A stretch of DNA of 13,451 nucleotides from Larix sibirica. Its lineage: Eukaryota; Streptophyta; Pinopsida; Pinales; Pinaceae. Where the stretch lies: the NCBI GenBank assembly GCA_004151065.3, contig NWUY0300108448.1, forward strand, positions 17,892 through 31,342, given 5' to 3'. A model generated the notes under the pieces. That model made no database searches and had not been told where the DNA came from. It saw nothing but the letters and a program-made list of their open reading frames with translations. Below are positions 1-9,191 of the stretch, piece by piece. The number at the start of each line of letters is the position of its first letter. Within the stretch, counting starts at the first letter, position 1. The translations under genes were made by a program, and so were the position numbers.

Positions 1-1130
1 AACCTATGAGTGGTATGTGTTGGTAGAGTCAACAAGTCAATTCCCATCCCCTTTGCCTCTTGAATGGTTTGTAGAGCTATGTGGATGCCATGGCTATCAA
101 AAATCAACAAGTGTCTTTTTTCAGGAGATACACCACCCGACATTGATGTGGAAAAATGAAAAATCCAATTCATGAACAATTATTTAGTCATCCATGCATT
201 GGGCTATGTATCCATGCATGCTCCCAGCTCACAGATCTTGATATAGTTCTTCGACTGGGTCTTTCCCTTGAAAAAATATAAGCCAGAGATTGATGCACCT
301 ATTGCATTTATGCAACATATAATAGTAGTTAACTCCCTACTCTTAGGAATAATTTTGGGCACATTCCTACTGCCTCTCTTGGAAACTACCTGCATGCCAC
401 AATTCCTACCTGCTTGTAATCTAGTTTCATTATAGTTCCATATATGGGTTAGACCATATGAGTGCTTATGATATGCGCTTCACAGAGTGTTGTAGAACTT
501 GGCCACAACTATAAGACACAAATTCATAGCTCTAAATCTATATAGGCCCTTTACTATTTTCCTGACAAGATCTGGGTGTCTATCCTTGAAACCTACCCAC
601 CATGATTTTTCAGGAAATCCATCTCTGAATGGATTTGGCCTTGACTGGCATATTTGTGCCAAATTCAATTTTAGTTGTATTAACTCCAGTCCATGGACCA
701 TGTCAACAATCTCCTTACACCAAACTACCACTTCCTCTTCCTCATGTTCAGTTAACACTATAAGAGGCCCTCTCCTCTTTGTATGAGTCATACCATTTAG
801 ATAATAATGCAAGGACATAGGTCCAATTCCAAATTTCCTTGCAACTACTCTCACTGAATATCCATTGAATTTTACATCATTAATTTCCTTCAACATGTCC
901 CCTTTTGTCCAACCCCTAATAGCACTAATATTCTTGCTTCTACTAGCTCCTTGCACTATGGTTGATGGTGTAGTGGCACCAATTTCCTTTGCCTCATTTT
1001 GGTTTTCAACATTTTTATTGGTATTTCCTTACATTGTGGTTGATGGTTGACCGACATTGACTACCTCTTTCTCGTTGTGGTTTTCAGCATTTGTAATGGA
1101 ATTGTGGTCTATTTTCTCATCTGATGAAGT
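1..1130 (-). pseudogene. pogo/Tigger-type DDE transposase, decayed, partial
   Basis: This is a degenerate transposase of the Tc1/mariner superfamily, pogo/Tigger/jerky branch, a nuclear DNA-cutting and joining enzyme. Reading down the minus strand: an N/E/K-rich leader (about 1130-957), a psq-type helix-turn-helix (about 905-750, with VARKFGIG and LHYYLNG), and a CENP-B-type helix-turn-helix (about 750-560, with FPEKSWWVGFKDRHP). The DDE core follows, with IWNYNET at about 440-420, SKRGSRNVPKIIPKSRE at about 385-335, RHLLIFDSHGIH at about 115-80 and LLTLPTHTTHR at the left edge. The third acidic residue lies off the window. One frame can be followed throughout, broken by stops at 1029-1031 (TAA), 480-482 (TGA), 204-206 (TAG) and 180-182 (TAA). 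The first catalytic Asp is Asn (codon 429-431); the second is kept (96-98). No ATG start or terminal inverted repeat was identified. Family confidence is high; activity is excluded. Confidence 0.85.
957..1091. repeat. imperfect 78-bp-period duplication in the transposase N-terminus
   Basis: Positions 957-1013 and 1035-1091 are two 57-bp copies that align without gaps at 40 of 57 positions, at a spacing of 78 bp. Both are in the same frame of the transposase remnant and encode similar N/E-rich peptides, beginning NVENQNE and NAENHNE and ending PSTI and PSTT. The similarity continues a little past 1013 and 1091. It is a short internal duplication of the poorly conserved leader upstream of the DNA-binding domain. 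Confidence 0.6.
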
Positions 1131-1999
1131 CTATCATAGCTAGGAACCCTTGGTCGTTCATCTTCGTGACCTCCTTGCTTGATTAGGATGGTTCCTTCTT
1201 TCCATGGTTATATAAACCTGTATTACAGTGACAACCATTAATGTTTATCTATTAGAAGATTGTATAGTTTATGTATTGGATGTATCTATAGTTATATAAG
1301 TTTGAATCAACATGTATAGTTATACAATTAATTTTCCTGGGTATATTAAACTACCTGGAAATGGTTTCTTTTCTTTGAGTATCAACAAGTATTTACTCTC
1401 ATATGTTACTTTTGTTGTTTCTATGATGTGTTCTCTCTTTGTTTCAAGAGTGTGCACATCAGTCTGTTGCTTTTGGAGACATAAGCACAATTAGTTTAAG
1501 TGTAGCTTCATATGCATGGTTTCAATGCAAAGGGTTACTTTCATTGAATATCTCTCAATCTTGAAGAGTGCTCGATATATGATTTCGATTCTAATTGTGG
1601 CACTGGTTTGGAATTTGGTGACTGTTTTTCCTCTTTCAAATTGAAGAGAGATTGACCCCACTATTGAGAATGTGTATCAAAAACCTTGCCTCATCTCCAT
1701 TAAGACAAGCTATGATATTCCCACTGATCTGATAAGTCGAGTACTGGCCACTATTTGACATTCAAAAACAATAATGTAAGTAGTAAAGACAGAAGTAACT
1801 CTACAAAAGTAATGTTTGACAATAAATCAGACTGATAGGGAGGCAATGGGGTTTTAATAAAGTTAGTAATAAAATTAAATTGGGGAGTCACCAACCTGCA
1901 TACTGGTATACAGGGGATACATCATGAGTATAGAGGTATATATTGGTACATATACATGAGCATATGTTGGTATGATTCATCGTGCTATTTCTTATCCAT
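1131..1999. other. non-coding AT-rich spacer
   Basis: No gene is supported here. Short frames such as 1312-1494 have no recognisable motif and look like chance openings in T-rich DNA. The stretch contains one copy of a diverged dispersed repeat (1514-1616). Near 1900-1975 there is a small patch of recurring TTGGTA/GGTATA words, which is low-complexity sequence. Confidence 0.5.
1514..1616 (+). repeat. diverged dispersed repeat, copy 1
   Basis: Positions 1566-1616 align without gaps to 2988-3038 at 38 of 51 positions. Upstream, the 15-mer at 1514-1528 matches 2908-2922 except for one base. In one frame both copies give related peptides (DSNCGTGLEF here and DSNYGSGLRF there), so they may be remnants of one old coding element. 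The family is not recognised. Confidence 0.5.
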
Positions 2000-2430
2000 C
2001 CATGCTCCAAGAATTAGGGATACACAATACACTCTTGAACCCTGATAATAGAGGCATCTCTGTTTAGGTCAAATAAATATTTGAAACATTGATGGAAGAT
2101 TGATTCAAAGGATGAGATAAGCTTAATTGTTTCCCTCACCCTACCAAGAAAACACACAACTAATCCATTGAGTCTCTTGAATATGATGAATATGATAAGC
2201 CATAGAAAAGGATTCTCCATGCTCCAAGTAGGGAGGTTACATCATGCATTCTTGAACCTTGGTAATAGAGGCCTCTTTGTGCAATAAAATAAATATAAAA
2301 AATCCATTGGTGGGATTGATTCCAAGGCAGAAATAAGCCATATTTTCCTTAGTACTGAAGAGGAAAAACAAAGCTAATCAATTAAGACTCTTGAATATGG
2401 TGAAAGTACTAAGAAATGGAGGATCATTTA
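2000..2430. repeat. two-unit tandem duplication, period 217 bp
   Basis: Unit A (2000-2216) and unit B (2217 to about 2430) both open with CCATGCTCCAAG. They then share, in order, CTTGAACC, TAATAGAGGC, AAATAAATAT, GATTGATTC, ATAAGC, CTAATC and CTCTTGAATATG. The units are clearly diverged, with substitutions and small indels, so the duplication is old. No coding potential is supported; the minus-strand frame at 2014-2220 shows no motif. Confidence 0.7.
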
Positions 2431-3200
2431 AAATGAGTGTCATTTTCATTCTTAAGTATTACCAAGGTAGGTCTCCTTGTTGTATTTTCATCAGTTGTTA
2501 GCTAACCTATGGAGGATAACATGACATAGGTTTTCACATTGCAAAATAACATTCACCTGTTCAAGTATAGTAAAACCTGGCATATGTTTTTCAAGTTTTG
2601 ATGCCTATCTCATAATGCTACAGAAAAATTACGTTAGTGCCTATCTATAATACTACAATCCAATGCATGTATCAATCAGGTAACACTATAATGCACCATT
2701 GCAACAATTGCACCATTTATGCCCACTTTAGCAGTAATTGGTGCCTATGATTGATCACTAGATTTCCCATTATTATTTTTTGTTGAATTTAGGTGGAATT
2801 TCTTATGAAGGTGTATTTCATTGCTAGTGTAGTTGACTTCATTAGTTTCCAAACCTTGGTTTCCTAAGTCAGTATCAATCCGCAGTTGCATAGCCGAATA
2901 TTTCAACGCATGGTTACAATGCTAAGATTTCAATGCAAGGTTTCAATGATAAGATTTGCTTCTCGTGGTATAGTTGTTAATCATAAAGAGTGTTTGATAG
3001 AGGCCTTGGATTCAAATTATGGAAGTGGTTTGAGATTTATGTTACTATTTCATCTCAATCAAATTATTGGGCTATGAATACTACCAACCTTGAATAGAGG
3101 ATATTATGCATTTGTTCATTTTTAATGTATAGAGAACATAAATGGATTGAAACCTTATGTTAAAGAAACATAGAAATATAAAGATGCGCTATAACATAAA
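2431..3200. other. non-coding AT-rich spacer with short repeats
   Basis: No gene is supported. There is a short doublet of TGCCTATCT..ATAAT.CTACA at about 2601-2622 and 2638-2657, and the second copy of the dispersed repeat lies at 2908-3038. The open frame at 2886-3077 has no recognisable domain apart from the peptide it shares with copy 1 of that repeat. Confidence 0.45.
2908..3038 (+). repeat. diverged dispersed repeat, copy 2
   Basis: This is the partner of 1514-1616. It is about 28 bp longer because of an extra stretch after 2922 made of repeated GATTTCAATG/GGTTTCAATG words. The 51-bp core at 2988-3038 keeps 38 identities with copy 1, and its frame gives DSNYGSGLRF. Confidence 0.5.
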
Positions 3201-3260
3201 TATAGTATACGTGTTTGTTAATGTGCCTAGTATAGTAGACATGTTTTTCAATGTGCCTGG
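3201..3260. repeat. 30-bp tandem doublet
   Basis: Two adjacent 30-bp units, 3201-3230 and 3231-3260, each begin TATAGTA and end AATGTGCCT plus two bases. They differ at 5 of 30 positions. The doublet is not within any coding region. Confidence 0.75.
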
Positions 3261-3614
3261 TGCTGTGTGTTGTGTGAGGCATGTTATCGGTGATCCCTTC
3301 AAGCAGTTATTGAGTCTGTAAAGTGAAAATGTTGTATCTAGATGGTTGATTTATAGAATTCTGTGTTAGTTTTGATTGGCTTTTTGAATTGGCATGGATT
3401 GGAGTCTTTTTTTTATGATTGTGTGGTTAGGATCAATTGGAGTATGATCCAATGGATATGACACTTAGTTAGATGATCCTTTTTCTTTCCAGCGGAATCA
3501 TGGTTTATTTTCAAATTCATGGTTGATTTGATTGGTTTGGTTCATAGTTAATGCAATGCATGTCCCTTACATAGGGATGGGTTTGTTGATAAATGCAACA
3601 GGTGAAGCTGAAAA
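3261..3614. other. spacer next to the LINE insertion site
   Basis: I see no gene, RNA or clear repeat here. The sequence leads directly into the left target-site duplication of the LINE. Before insertion it would have been continuous with the sequence now beginning at 8724. Confidence 0.4.
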
Positions 3615-3628
3615 ACTCGTCTCCCTTT
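3615..3628. repeat. LINE target-site duplication, left copy
   Basis: The 14-mer ACTCGTCTCCCTTT recurs at 8710-8723 with a single mismatch (C/A at the tenth base). It directly abuts the T-run that is the element's poly(A) tail on the minus strand. This arrangement is expected from target-primed reverse transcription, with the plus-strand 3' end in CTTT priming on the poly(A). Confidence 0.85.
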
Positions 3629-3841
3629 ATTTTTTTTCCATGAAAAAAAGCACAGTTTATATTATAAAACCATATTGATTACAAGCCACTAGGCCATACA
3701 TAAGCATGGGAATAAGTTCTAACCTTATATTGATTTGTTAATATATCGGCATGCCAAATTTCTATCTTATAACAAAAATATAATCATACTTAAAGAAGAG
3801 CATAAATATATTAAAAACTCAAAAGGAGGTGACTATAAAAG
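3629..3841 (-). other. LINE 3' UTR and poly(A) tail
   Basis: On the minus strand this is AT-rich sequence after the ORF2 stop. It ends TTTTTTTCATGG followed by a run of eight A (3637-3630) and one T before the target-site duplication. The A-run is short, as expected for an old copy. No polyadenylation hexamer stands out with confidence. Confidence 0.7.
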
Positions 3842-6800
3842 TCAAAACAGGCACCATCCCAGAGAATATGAGATACCATTTTGTATATCCCATCTATCCC
3901 AATAGCCTGTAGGAATACACAAGCCAAGTTTAGATAATTTGTCCGCATCTTGATTCCTTTCCCTATAGATATGAGCAAATTTGATCTGCTGAAATAGTTG
4001 ACAAGACCTTTGAATAGCCTCTAAAAGGGGCAGCAGATGGATATTCCTGGGGGCCTTAACTCTTGTTAAACATTCAATCACAAGTAGAAAATCAACAAAC
4101 ACCTGTAATTGATTGATAACCATAGATAGAGAAGATGACAAGAGAAGATGAACATCATTGAATTCTACATAATTATTGGTGTGTTCACCCAGTCCAATAG
4201 AAAAAACTATGACATGAATAGTCGTAGGAGTAAATCAGACCAACAACACCATCCACGAAATCCCAAGGGAGAGACTTGTCTATGCTTTCGACCAAGATAA
4301 ACCTTGAAGGTTTTTGAGCCATCACTTTTGGAAAATGAACAAAATTATCCCAACAGTTGATAGCACAAGAGTAGGAGTCGACCTGCAGATCCTCAAATAA
4401 AACCTTATTCCGAGCAAGCCACATAGCCCAAAGAAGGAAAGAAGGTAAGGCCACATAATCCTGAAACTGCTTGTTATGGATCCATGAAGAAAGAGTCTCC
4501 TGTAATCCAATGCCATCTCAAGTGAATCGAATACCAATGAAATGTGACAGGTGGCACCACATATGCAGGATGAAAAGGAAAACTGATGAAAAGGTGATGC
4601 AATTTTTCAGTGGAGGAAAGACATAATAGACACCGTATAGGACTACATGCAAATATATGGATCAATACATCCTAGGATGGAACCTTACCCTCGAGATCCA
4701 TCCAAAGAAATATTTTGGACTTATAGGGAGAATTCAACTTCCATATAAGCTTGGAACATTGTTTTATAGGTGGGATTACCTCCATTTCTCCGAGAACTAG
4801 ATAGCCCATCTTGGGTGCATAATTTCCCCCATTCGCATTCTTGACCCATATTAAATCATCCTCCAAATATCTGAGAAAAACATGAAATTTTGATAGCAAA
4901 AGGATGTACTTTCCCCAACGAGTCTTTTCCATCTCATTGAAACCCAGATCAACCGCGGATGCACAAGATTGGTAGATAGGATTATCCTCAATTTAAACTT
5001 GATGAAGAAAAAGAAAACACCTGTTAGATAATGAAAGAATCATATTATCTGGAATCCTGAAGGAATCATCACATCCCATGTAGGGGTCTTGACCAATGTG
5101 CACCTTCATACCATTACCTATGCGCCAAGCAATCTAAGCACTTATCACTCCAAAGGCTGATATGATAGCTTTCTAGACAATGGAACAATTTTTTGCAATT
5201 TTAAACGAGATTCTAAACCATTCTTCAATGGATAAAGGATAGATATATTTGTGGAAGGTAACTCGAAACCAAAGTCCCTCCCCTTTGAGGAGTTTCCAAA
5301 CACCTTTGGCAGCGAGATCTTTAGCAAAGCATGGTAGATATTTTATGCCCCATCCACCGAGAGCCTTTGGAAAGGAAATCTGTTTCCAGGAAGCCCATGG
5401 GAAAGAGTGATCAGATACACATCCTCCCCATAATAAATTAAGACATAGCTTTCTGATGCATCAGAGTATGCCATATGCAACAAAGGATAGAGAAGTCCAA
5501 TATACATGAATGGCTTCAAGAACAGAGTTTATCATGACCAATCGCCCCCCTCGAGAGAGGCACTTGTTACACCATAAATTGATCCTTTTTGCAATCCTGA
5601 TAGAAATCCATGCCCATTCTTTTACAACAATAGTCATTGGGTTTAATAAGAAAACCCAAGTGAGGCCCATGGAGATATCATTCACAATAAAACCTAATTT
5701 TCCAGCAATCCATAATTCCTTAGTAGGATCCATATTTAAAAAAGAGATGGAATATTTGTCTGCATTAGATACCATTCCGGAAGCTTTGGAGAAAATAACC
5801 ATAATTGATTTTAGAAATAGAGCATCCCTTTTGGAACCATTAGTAATGAGAAGTATGTCATCTATGAAAAGTATAAGGGTGATTTGAACATGACCTCCCA
5901 AACAGACACCTTTGATAACACCCAAAGAGATAACATTTAAGACCAATCTACTAAACCCATCCATCATTAGAAAAAATAATAGGGGGTAGAGTGGGAAACC
6001 ATGTCGAAGACCTCAGCCCGGTCTGAAAAAATTGGCCGCTGACCCATTGATAAGGAGTGAGAAGGAAACATAATTTAATTTGGATAGAATGTAGTTAACC
6101 ATAGCCAGATCAAAAACAATTTGTAATAGGATAAGTCTAAGAAGAGTCCAATTGACATGATCGTATGCCTTTGAGAGGTCAAATTTGATGATAACAACAT
6201 GAATTTTCTTAATCTTAGTAGAGTGGAGAACCTCCTGAGAAATTGCAATAGGGTCGTGAATCTGCCTCTTTGGAAGAAAAGCAAATTTTTCACCAGTAAT
6301 CATAATAACATGTATGCCCTTAATGCTATTATCAATAACTCTTGCAATAATTTTGTACACTGAATTACATAGTGAAATAGGCCTGAAATATTCCAGGCAA
6401 GAGGATTTATCCTTCTTCGGTATGAGAGAACTGAAAGTGTTGTTAAACGTCCCAAGAATGATTCCCTAAACATGTGATTTTTCAATCACCATAAAATAAT
6501 CCACTTCAAAAAGTTCCATGAAACCCAAAAAAAGTCAATGGGAAGCCCATCAGTTCCAAGACTTTTGTTAGCTTTCATAGAGTGAATGGCCAGCTTGAGC
6601 TCTTCCAGGGAGACACCAAGTTTCAAGGCTTCGTTTTGCTCATTACTGACAAAAGATGGGAAAAAAAAATTAGATCCATCATGGAGCCAATATGAGCCCT
6701 AGTATCCTGTTTGAAAAGTTTCATGAAGTGATTAGTGCTGATAGCAGCCATATCATCAAAACTAGTAGCAGGAAGACCATCCTCCCCAGCCAGATTCCAA

Positions 6801-7032
6801 ATAGTATTAGAATTTAGCTTGTTCCTGTAGAAATTATGGAAATATTTTGAGTTTCCATCACCATTTTTGAGCCAAATTGCCCGACTTTTTAGACGAATAG
6901 TAACCTCCATTTTATCCAGAATCAATTTTCTTTTCCTCGATGGATCAAGGAAAAAAGACTTATGTTCCTCATCAAAATAGCCATGAGGATGGGAATTAGA
7001 AAAAATAGCCAGTTTGTCTTCAATAAAAAGTA
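3842..7032 (-). pseudogene. LINE ORF2 remnant: RT, zf-RVT and RNase H, no endonuclease
   Basis: This is the polymerase protein of the LINE, read from 7032 down. First comes the linker before the RT (KSRAIWLKNGDGNSKYFH, about 6900-6840), then the RT with ANKSLGTDGLP (about 6560), SSLIPKKDK and YFRPISLCN (about 6420-6370), FDLSKAYDHVNW (about 6185-6150) and the active-site box FIDD (both Asp intact, 5857-5862). After the thumb come RGGRLVMINSVL, DLAAKGVW and AWRIGNG. The zf-RVT region keeps CLLC and HHLF, but the last Cys is Phe. The RNase H part keeps candidate acidic residues in WDFVDG, YVEF, FVDF and NQDADKL. Stops include 6466-6468, 6013-6015, 5173-5175, 5134-5136 and 4672-4674, with frameshifts near 6530 and 4200. 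A complete plant ORF2 starts with an EEP endonuclease, which is absent here. Confidence 0.9.
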
Positions 7033-7038
7033 GCTCTC

Positions 7039-8473
7039 CTATTCACACTGAATAGGGAAAAGATTCCTATTGACGCGAGGGGAGAAACAGATAGAATCCT
7101 CGGAGCCAAACCCTAATTCCATATGCTCAACACTAAGATCTTTGAGATCCAACTCATCATTCAAGACTATGGTAGTGGGCACAATAGAATCCATAGGAGA
7201 GGATGACGTAGACAACAAAACATCATTTTTCATACCATCTGCCGTTAAAATAGAGGGTTCCAATGATTTTGACTTACTCAAAATAGGAGAAGAAACTTGA
7301 CTAAGGCCAATGTAATATTCCACAAGGTCAGGAATCGCAAAGCCGTCAGAGTCCAAACATATATTTTCCTCTGATCTTTGCATCAGACCGTCCGTAGACT
7401 TCAAGCAAACATACAACTGAGGAACCCTTGTAGGCTCAGAGGTAAGAGGAATGTTTACTGGAATCATCCTAATCTCAATAGACTTAGTCTCCACAACCAA
7501 GTTGTCAGTCCACTTATTCTCGGGGGTGTTTTCCAACTGCCAGAAATGTCTGATAAAAGGAAACTTGCAGTCCTTAAGCACATGACCATAGCAATGACAC
7601 CTATTACATTTAAACGGGACACCAATGTAATCCAGTACCTATTTGTGGTGGTAGGAACCCTTCGAGATGTTCATTTCATCCCAGAGGCCATCGTGTAGAT
7701 CAATCTCCACTAGGATTTTAGCCACTGACATCTTACCCAATGGTTTGTAAGATGAGTCATGTTTAAGGAAGGTACCAATGGAAGACCCTAATAGGTCAAA
7801 AATGTCCTCTGTCCATAGCTCCGAGGGTAAGCCCGATAGTTTTAACCAAATAGGTTGACAGGGAGACTTTTCCTTTCTAGCATCAAAATATGGTCGCCAT
7901 CTTTTCATGATGAGGGCCAAGTTTCCCAACAACCAAACACCATTGAGAAGATACCTGATGTCCTCTGAATACTGCAAGATAATGACAAACCATCCTTGGG
8001 AGAGGGAAAAAATATTAGGGGGGTAGCCAAGGTGTGAGGACTAGGTCTCGCCAGCCCATAGTCTGAAGTTACCAACAGATATCCTCTTTCCACCAAACAG
8101 CCCAACCACCACTAAATCCAATAGTGGAATAACATTGACCATTTTCACATCCACTCCTAGGGCCAGATTTAGTGGTCTATCTTTCCTTTTAATGCATTTC
8201 TTAGTTAAGAGACCGAAAAAGTCATCTGGTAACTCCGGACTCACATAATTCCTAGCCCCTCTCAGCACTCCTTCCGAGTCATATCGAGATGTCTCACTTG
8301 GTACGCCCTTAATAGAGTCATCTCTTACTCTGTCAGGAATGGAAGGTATATCTGCCCCATTAGAATCATTGTCCTTATTCCACAGCTTGGAAATAAGGTT
8401 TAGTGGAAACTTTATAGACGGGGTGGACATCCCAGATGAGGATCCCTGGTAAACATGTTTTTTTCTTTGCCAT
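7039..8473 (-). pseudogene. LINE ORF1 (DUF4283-like domain plus zinc knuckle)
   Basis: This is the gag-like RNA-binding protein of the LINE. The likely start is the ATG at 8473-8471, followed by Lys codons in an A-run. The frame slips in that run (about 8456-8463), consistent with a one-base A insertion. After that, one frame runs to 7039 with only two stops: TAG at 8041-8043, where the family has Trp, and TAG at 7639-7641, probably from CAG. The DUF4283-like part spans about 8130-7640, with LFGGKRISVGNFRLWAG, LLGNLALIMKRWRPYFD and PIWLKLSGLPSELW. A CX2CX4HX4C zinc knuckle follows at about 7605-7565 (CNRC, then H, then C). The Ser-rich C-terminus ends at the TAG at 7039-7041. Length is about 475 codons, near full size. 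Confidence 0.85.
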
Positions 8474-8709
8474 CTAGCTGAGATAGGAATAATGACTACC
8501 ACACCACGACAATACACAAGAACCCTAGAGTTCAGCTCTCAACCAAACGTATAAAAATTTAAAGAAAACAGTAGAACCTTCAAACAACCATAAACTAGCC
8601 AAAACAACCTCACAATTCGGCTCGCTCAACCCTCAGTAGGTCGGCTAACCAAACCCTAAAGACCTTGGTATTGCCATTGCCATTGCTAACCCTAAAGACC
8701 CTCCCCATT
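8474..8709 (-). promoter_or_regulatory. LINE 5' leader with repeated telo-box motif
   Basis: This is the untranslated 5' region between the element boundary (8709) and the ORF1 ATG. LINE internal promoters lie in this position, so a promoter role is inferred from family knowledge. The 13-mer AACCCTAAAGACC occurs twice at a 36-bp spacing (8652-8664 and 8688-8700). Its AAACCCTAA part resembles the plant telo-box. GCCATT words between the two copies are also repeated. Confidence 0.55.
8652..8700. repeat. two 13-bp direct repeats in the LINE leader
   Basis: The identical 13-mers AACCCTAAAGACC at 8652-8664 and 8688-8700 are separated by a spacer containing TTGCCATTGCCATTGC. They lie just inside the element's 5' boundary. 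Confidence 0.8.
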
Positions 8710-8723
8710 ACTCGTCTCACTTT
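8710..8723. repeat. LINE target-site duplication, right copy
   Basis: ACTCGTCTCACTTT matches 3615-3628 at 13 of 14 positions and abuts the 5' end of the LINE. Beyond it, the sequence CTTGTGCAGG is original flanking DNA. Confidence 0.85.
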
Positions 8724-9064
8724 CTTGTGCAGGTGTCCATCAATTTTGGGCTTATGTTAGCCTTTCTCTTGGAACATATGTCTCGAAAGGTCATTAGTTG
8801 GGTTTGATTAGATGGTGTTGTTGTATTCTTTAGATTGATATTTGTAGGAGGTTTTAAGGTTTGATGGATCTTGTATGTAAAAACATTATAGGATGTGACA
8901 GTGATAAGATGTTGTGTAAGGTAGATTTGTCTAGGATGAGCCTGGGACATGATGTCTTGTAAGGAAGGTCTGTCAAATATGCACGGTTTGTCATAGAAAG
9001 TTAGATATTGATCATATATGGACACATTGATTTTATAGGCACCTTTTGTAATGGTTTTAGACAT
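8717..9064 (-). CDS. unassigned ORF, doubtful
   Basis: A 115-codon frame opens at an ATG (9064-9062) and ends with TGA inside the target-site duplication. The predicted peptide is rich in Thr, Ile, Lys and Asn, with no signal peptide, membrane segment or motif that I recognise. Its end within the duplication means the LINE insertion would have cut any longer ancestral frame. It may be a chance opening or part of an unrecognised old element. Confidence 0.2.
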   Translation of the reverse strand: MSKTITKGAYKINVSIYDQYLTFYDKPCIFDRPSLQDIMSQAHPRQIYLTQHLITVTSYNVFTYKIHQTLKPPTNINLKNTTTPSNQTQLMTFRDICSKRKANISPKLMDTCTRK

Positions 9065-9191
9065 TAAATATGATTTAAATCACTAATTTCTGCTTTTTAT
9101 TCTATTTATGAATGGGTGATGTGACCATAAGTATAACCACATTGTTTATGCCACACAACTAGCTCCTCTCCCCTAGGGAGCGGTTAAATTT

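Larger units (their letters stand above)
3629..8709 (-). mobile_element. LINE (plant L1-like) with RNase H, internally deleted
   Basis: This is a non-LTR retrotransposon of about 5.1 kb in minus orientation. At the 5' end (right side) is a leader of about 236 bp, then ORF1 (8473-7039), then ORF2 lacking its endonuclease (about 7032-3842). A 3' UTR of about 200 bp ends in an A-run (T8 on the plus strand at 3630-3637). A 14-bp target-site duplication with one mismatch flanks it, fixing both boundaries and showing that the copy is not 5'-truncated. Both ORFs carry several stops and frameshifts, so this is a dead copy. The RNase H after the RT is the plant-like type found in many plant L1 elements. 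Confidence 0.9.

Noticed and set aside
499-1050. Plus-strand open frames at 499-786 and 865-1050
   Set aside because: They are antisense to the recognisable transposase motifs and contain no motif of their own.
5510-5887. 125-codon plus-strand frame
   Set aside because: It is the antisense shadow of the LINE reverse transcriptase, including the FIDD box.
7070-7698. Plus-strand frames at 7070-7300 and 7378-7698
   Set aside because: They are shadows of LINE ORF1, whose zinc knuckle is on the opposite strand.
8713-8735. Splice acceptor (TTTCTTGTGCAGG) suggesting an exon starting near 8731 on the plus strand
   Set aside because: No coding sequence with a recognisable family follows, and a single acceptor-like string is common in plant DNA.
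9159-9181. Helitron-like 3' end on the minus strand: 5-bp stem GCTCC/GGAGC followed by CTAG and T
   Set aside because: The stem is short and overlaps the CTAG, where Helitrons leave a gap of several bases. No convincing matching 5' TC end was found on the high-coordinate side. It stays a possibility only.
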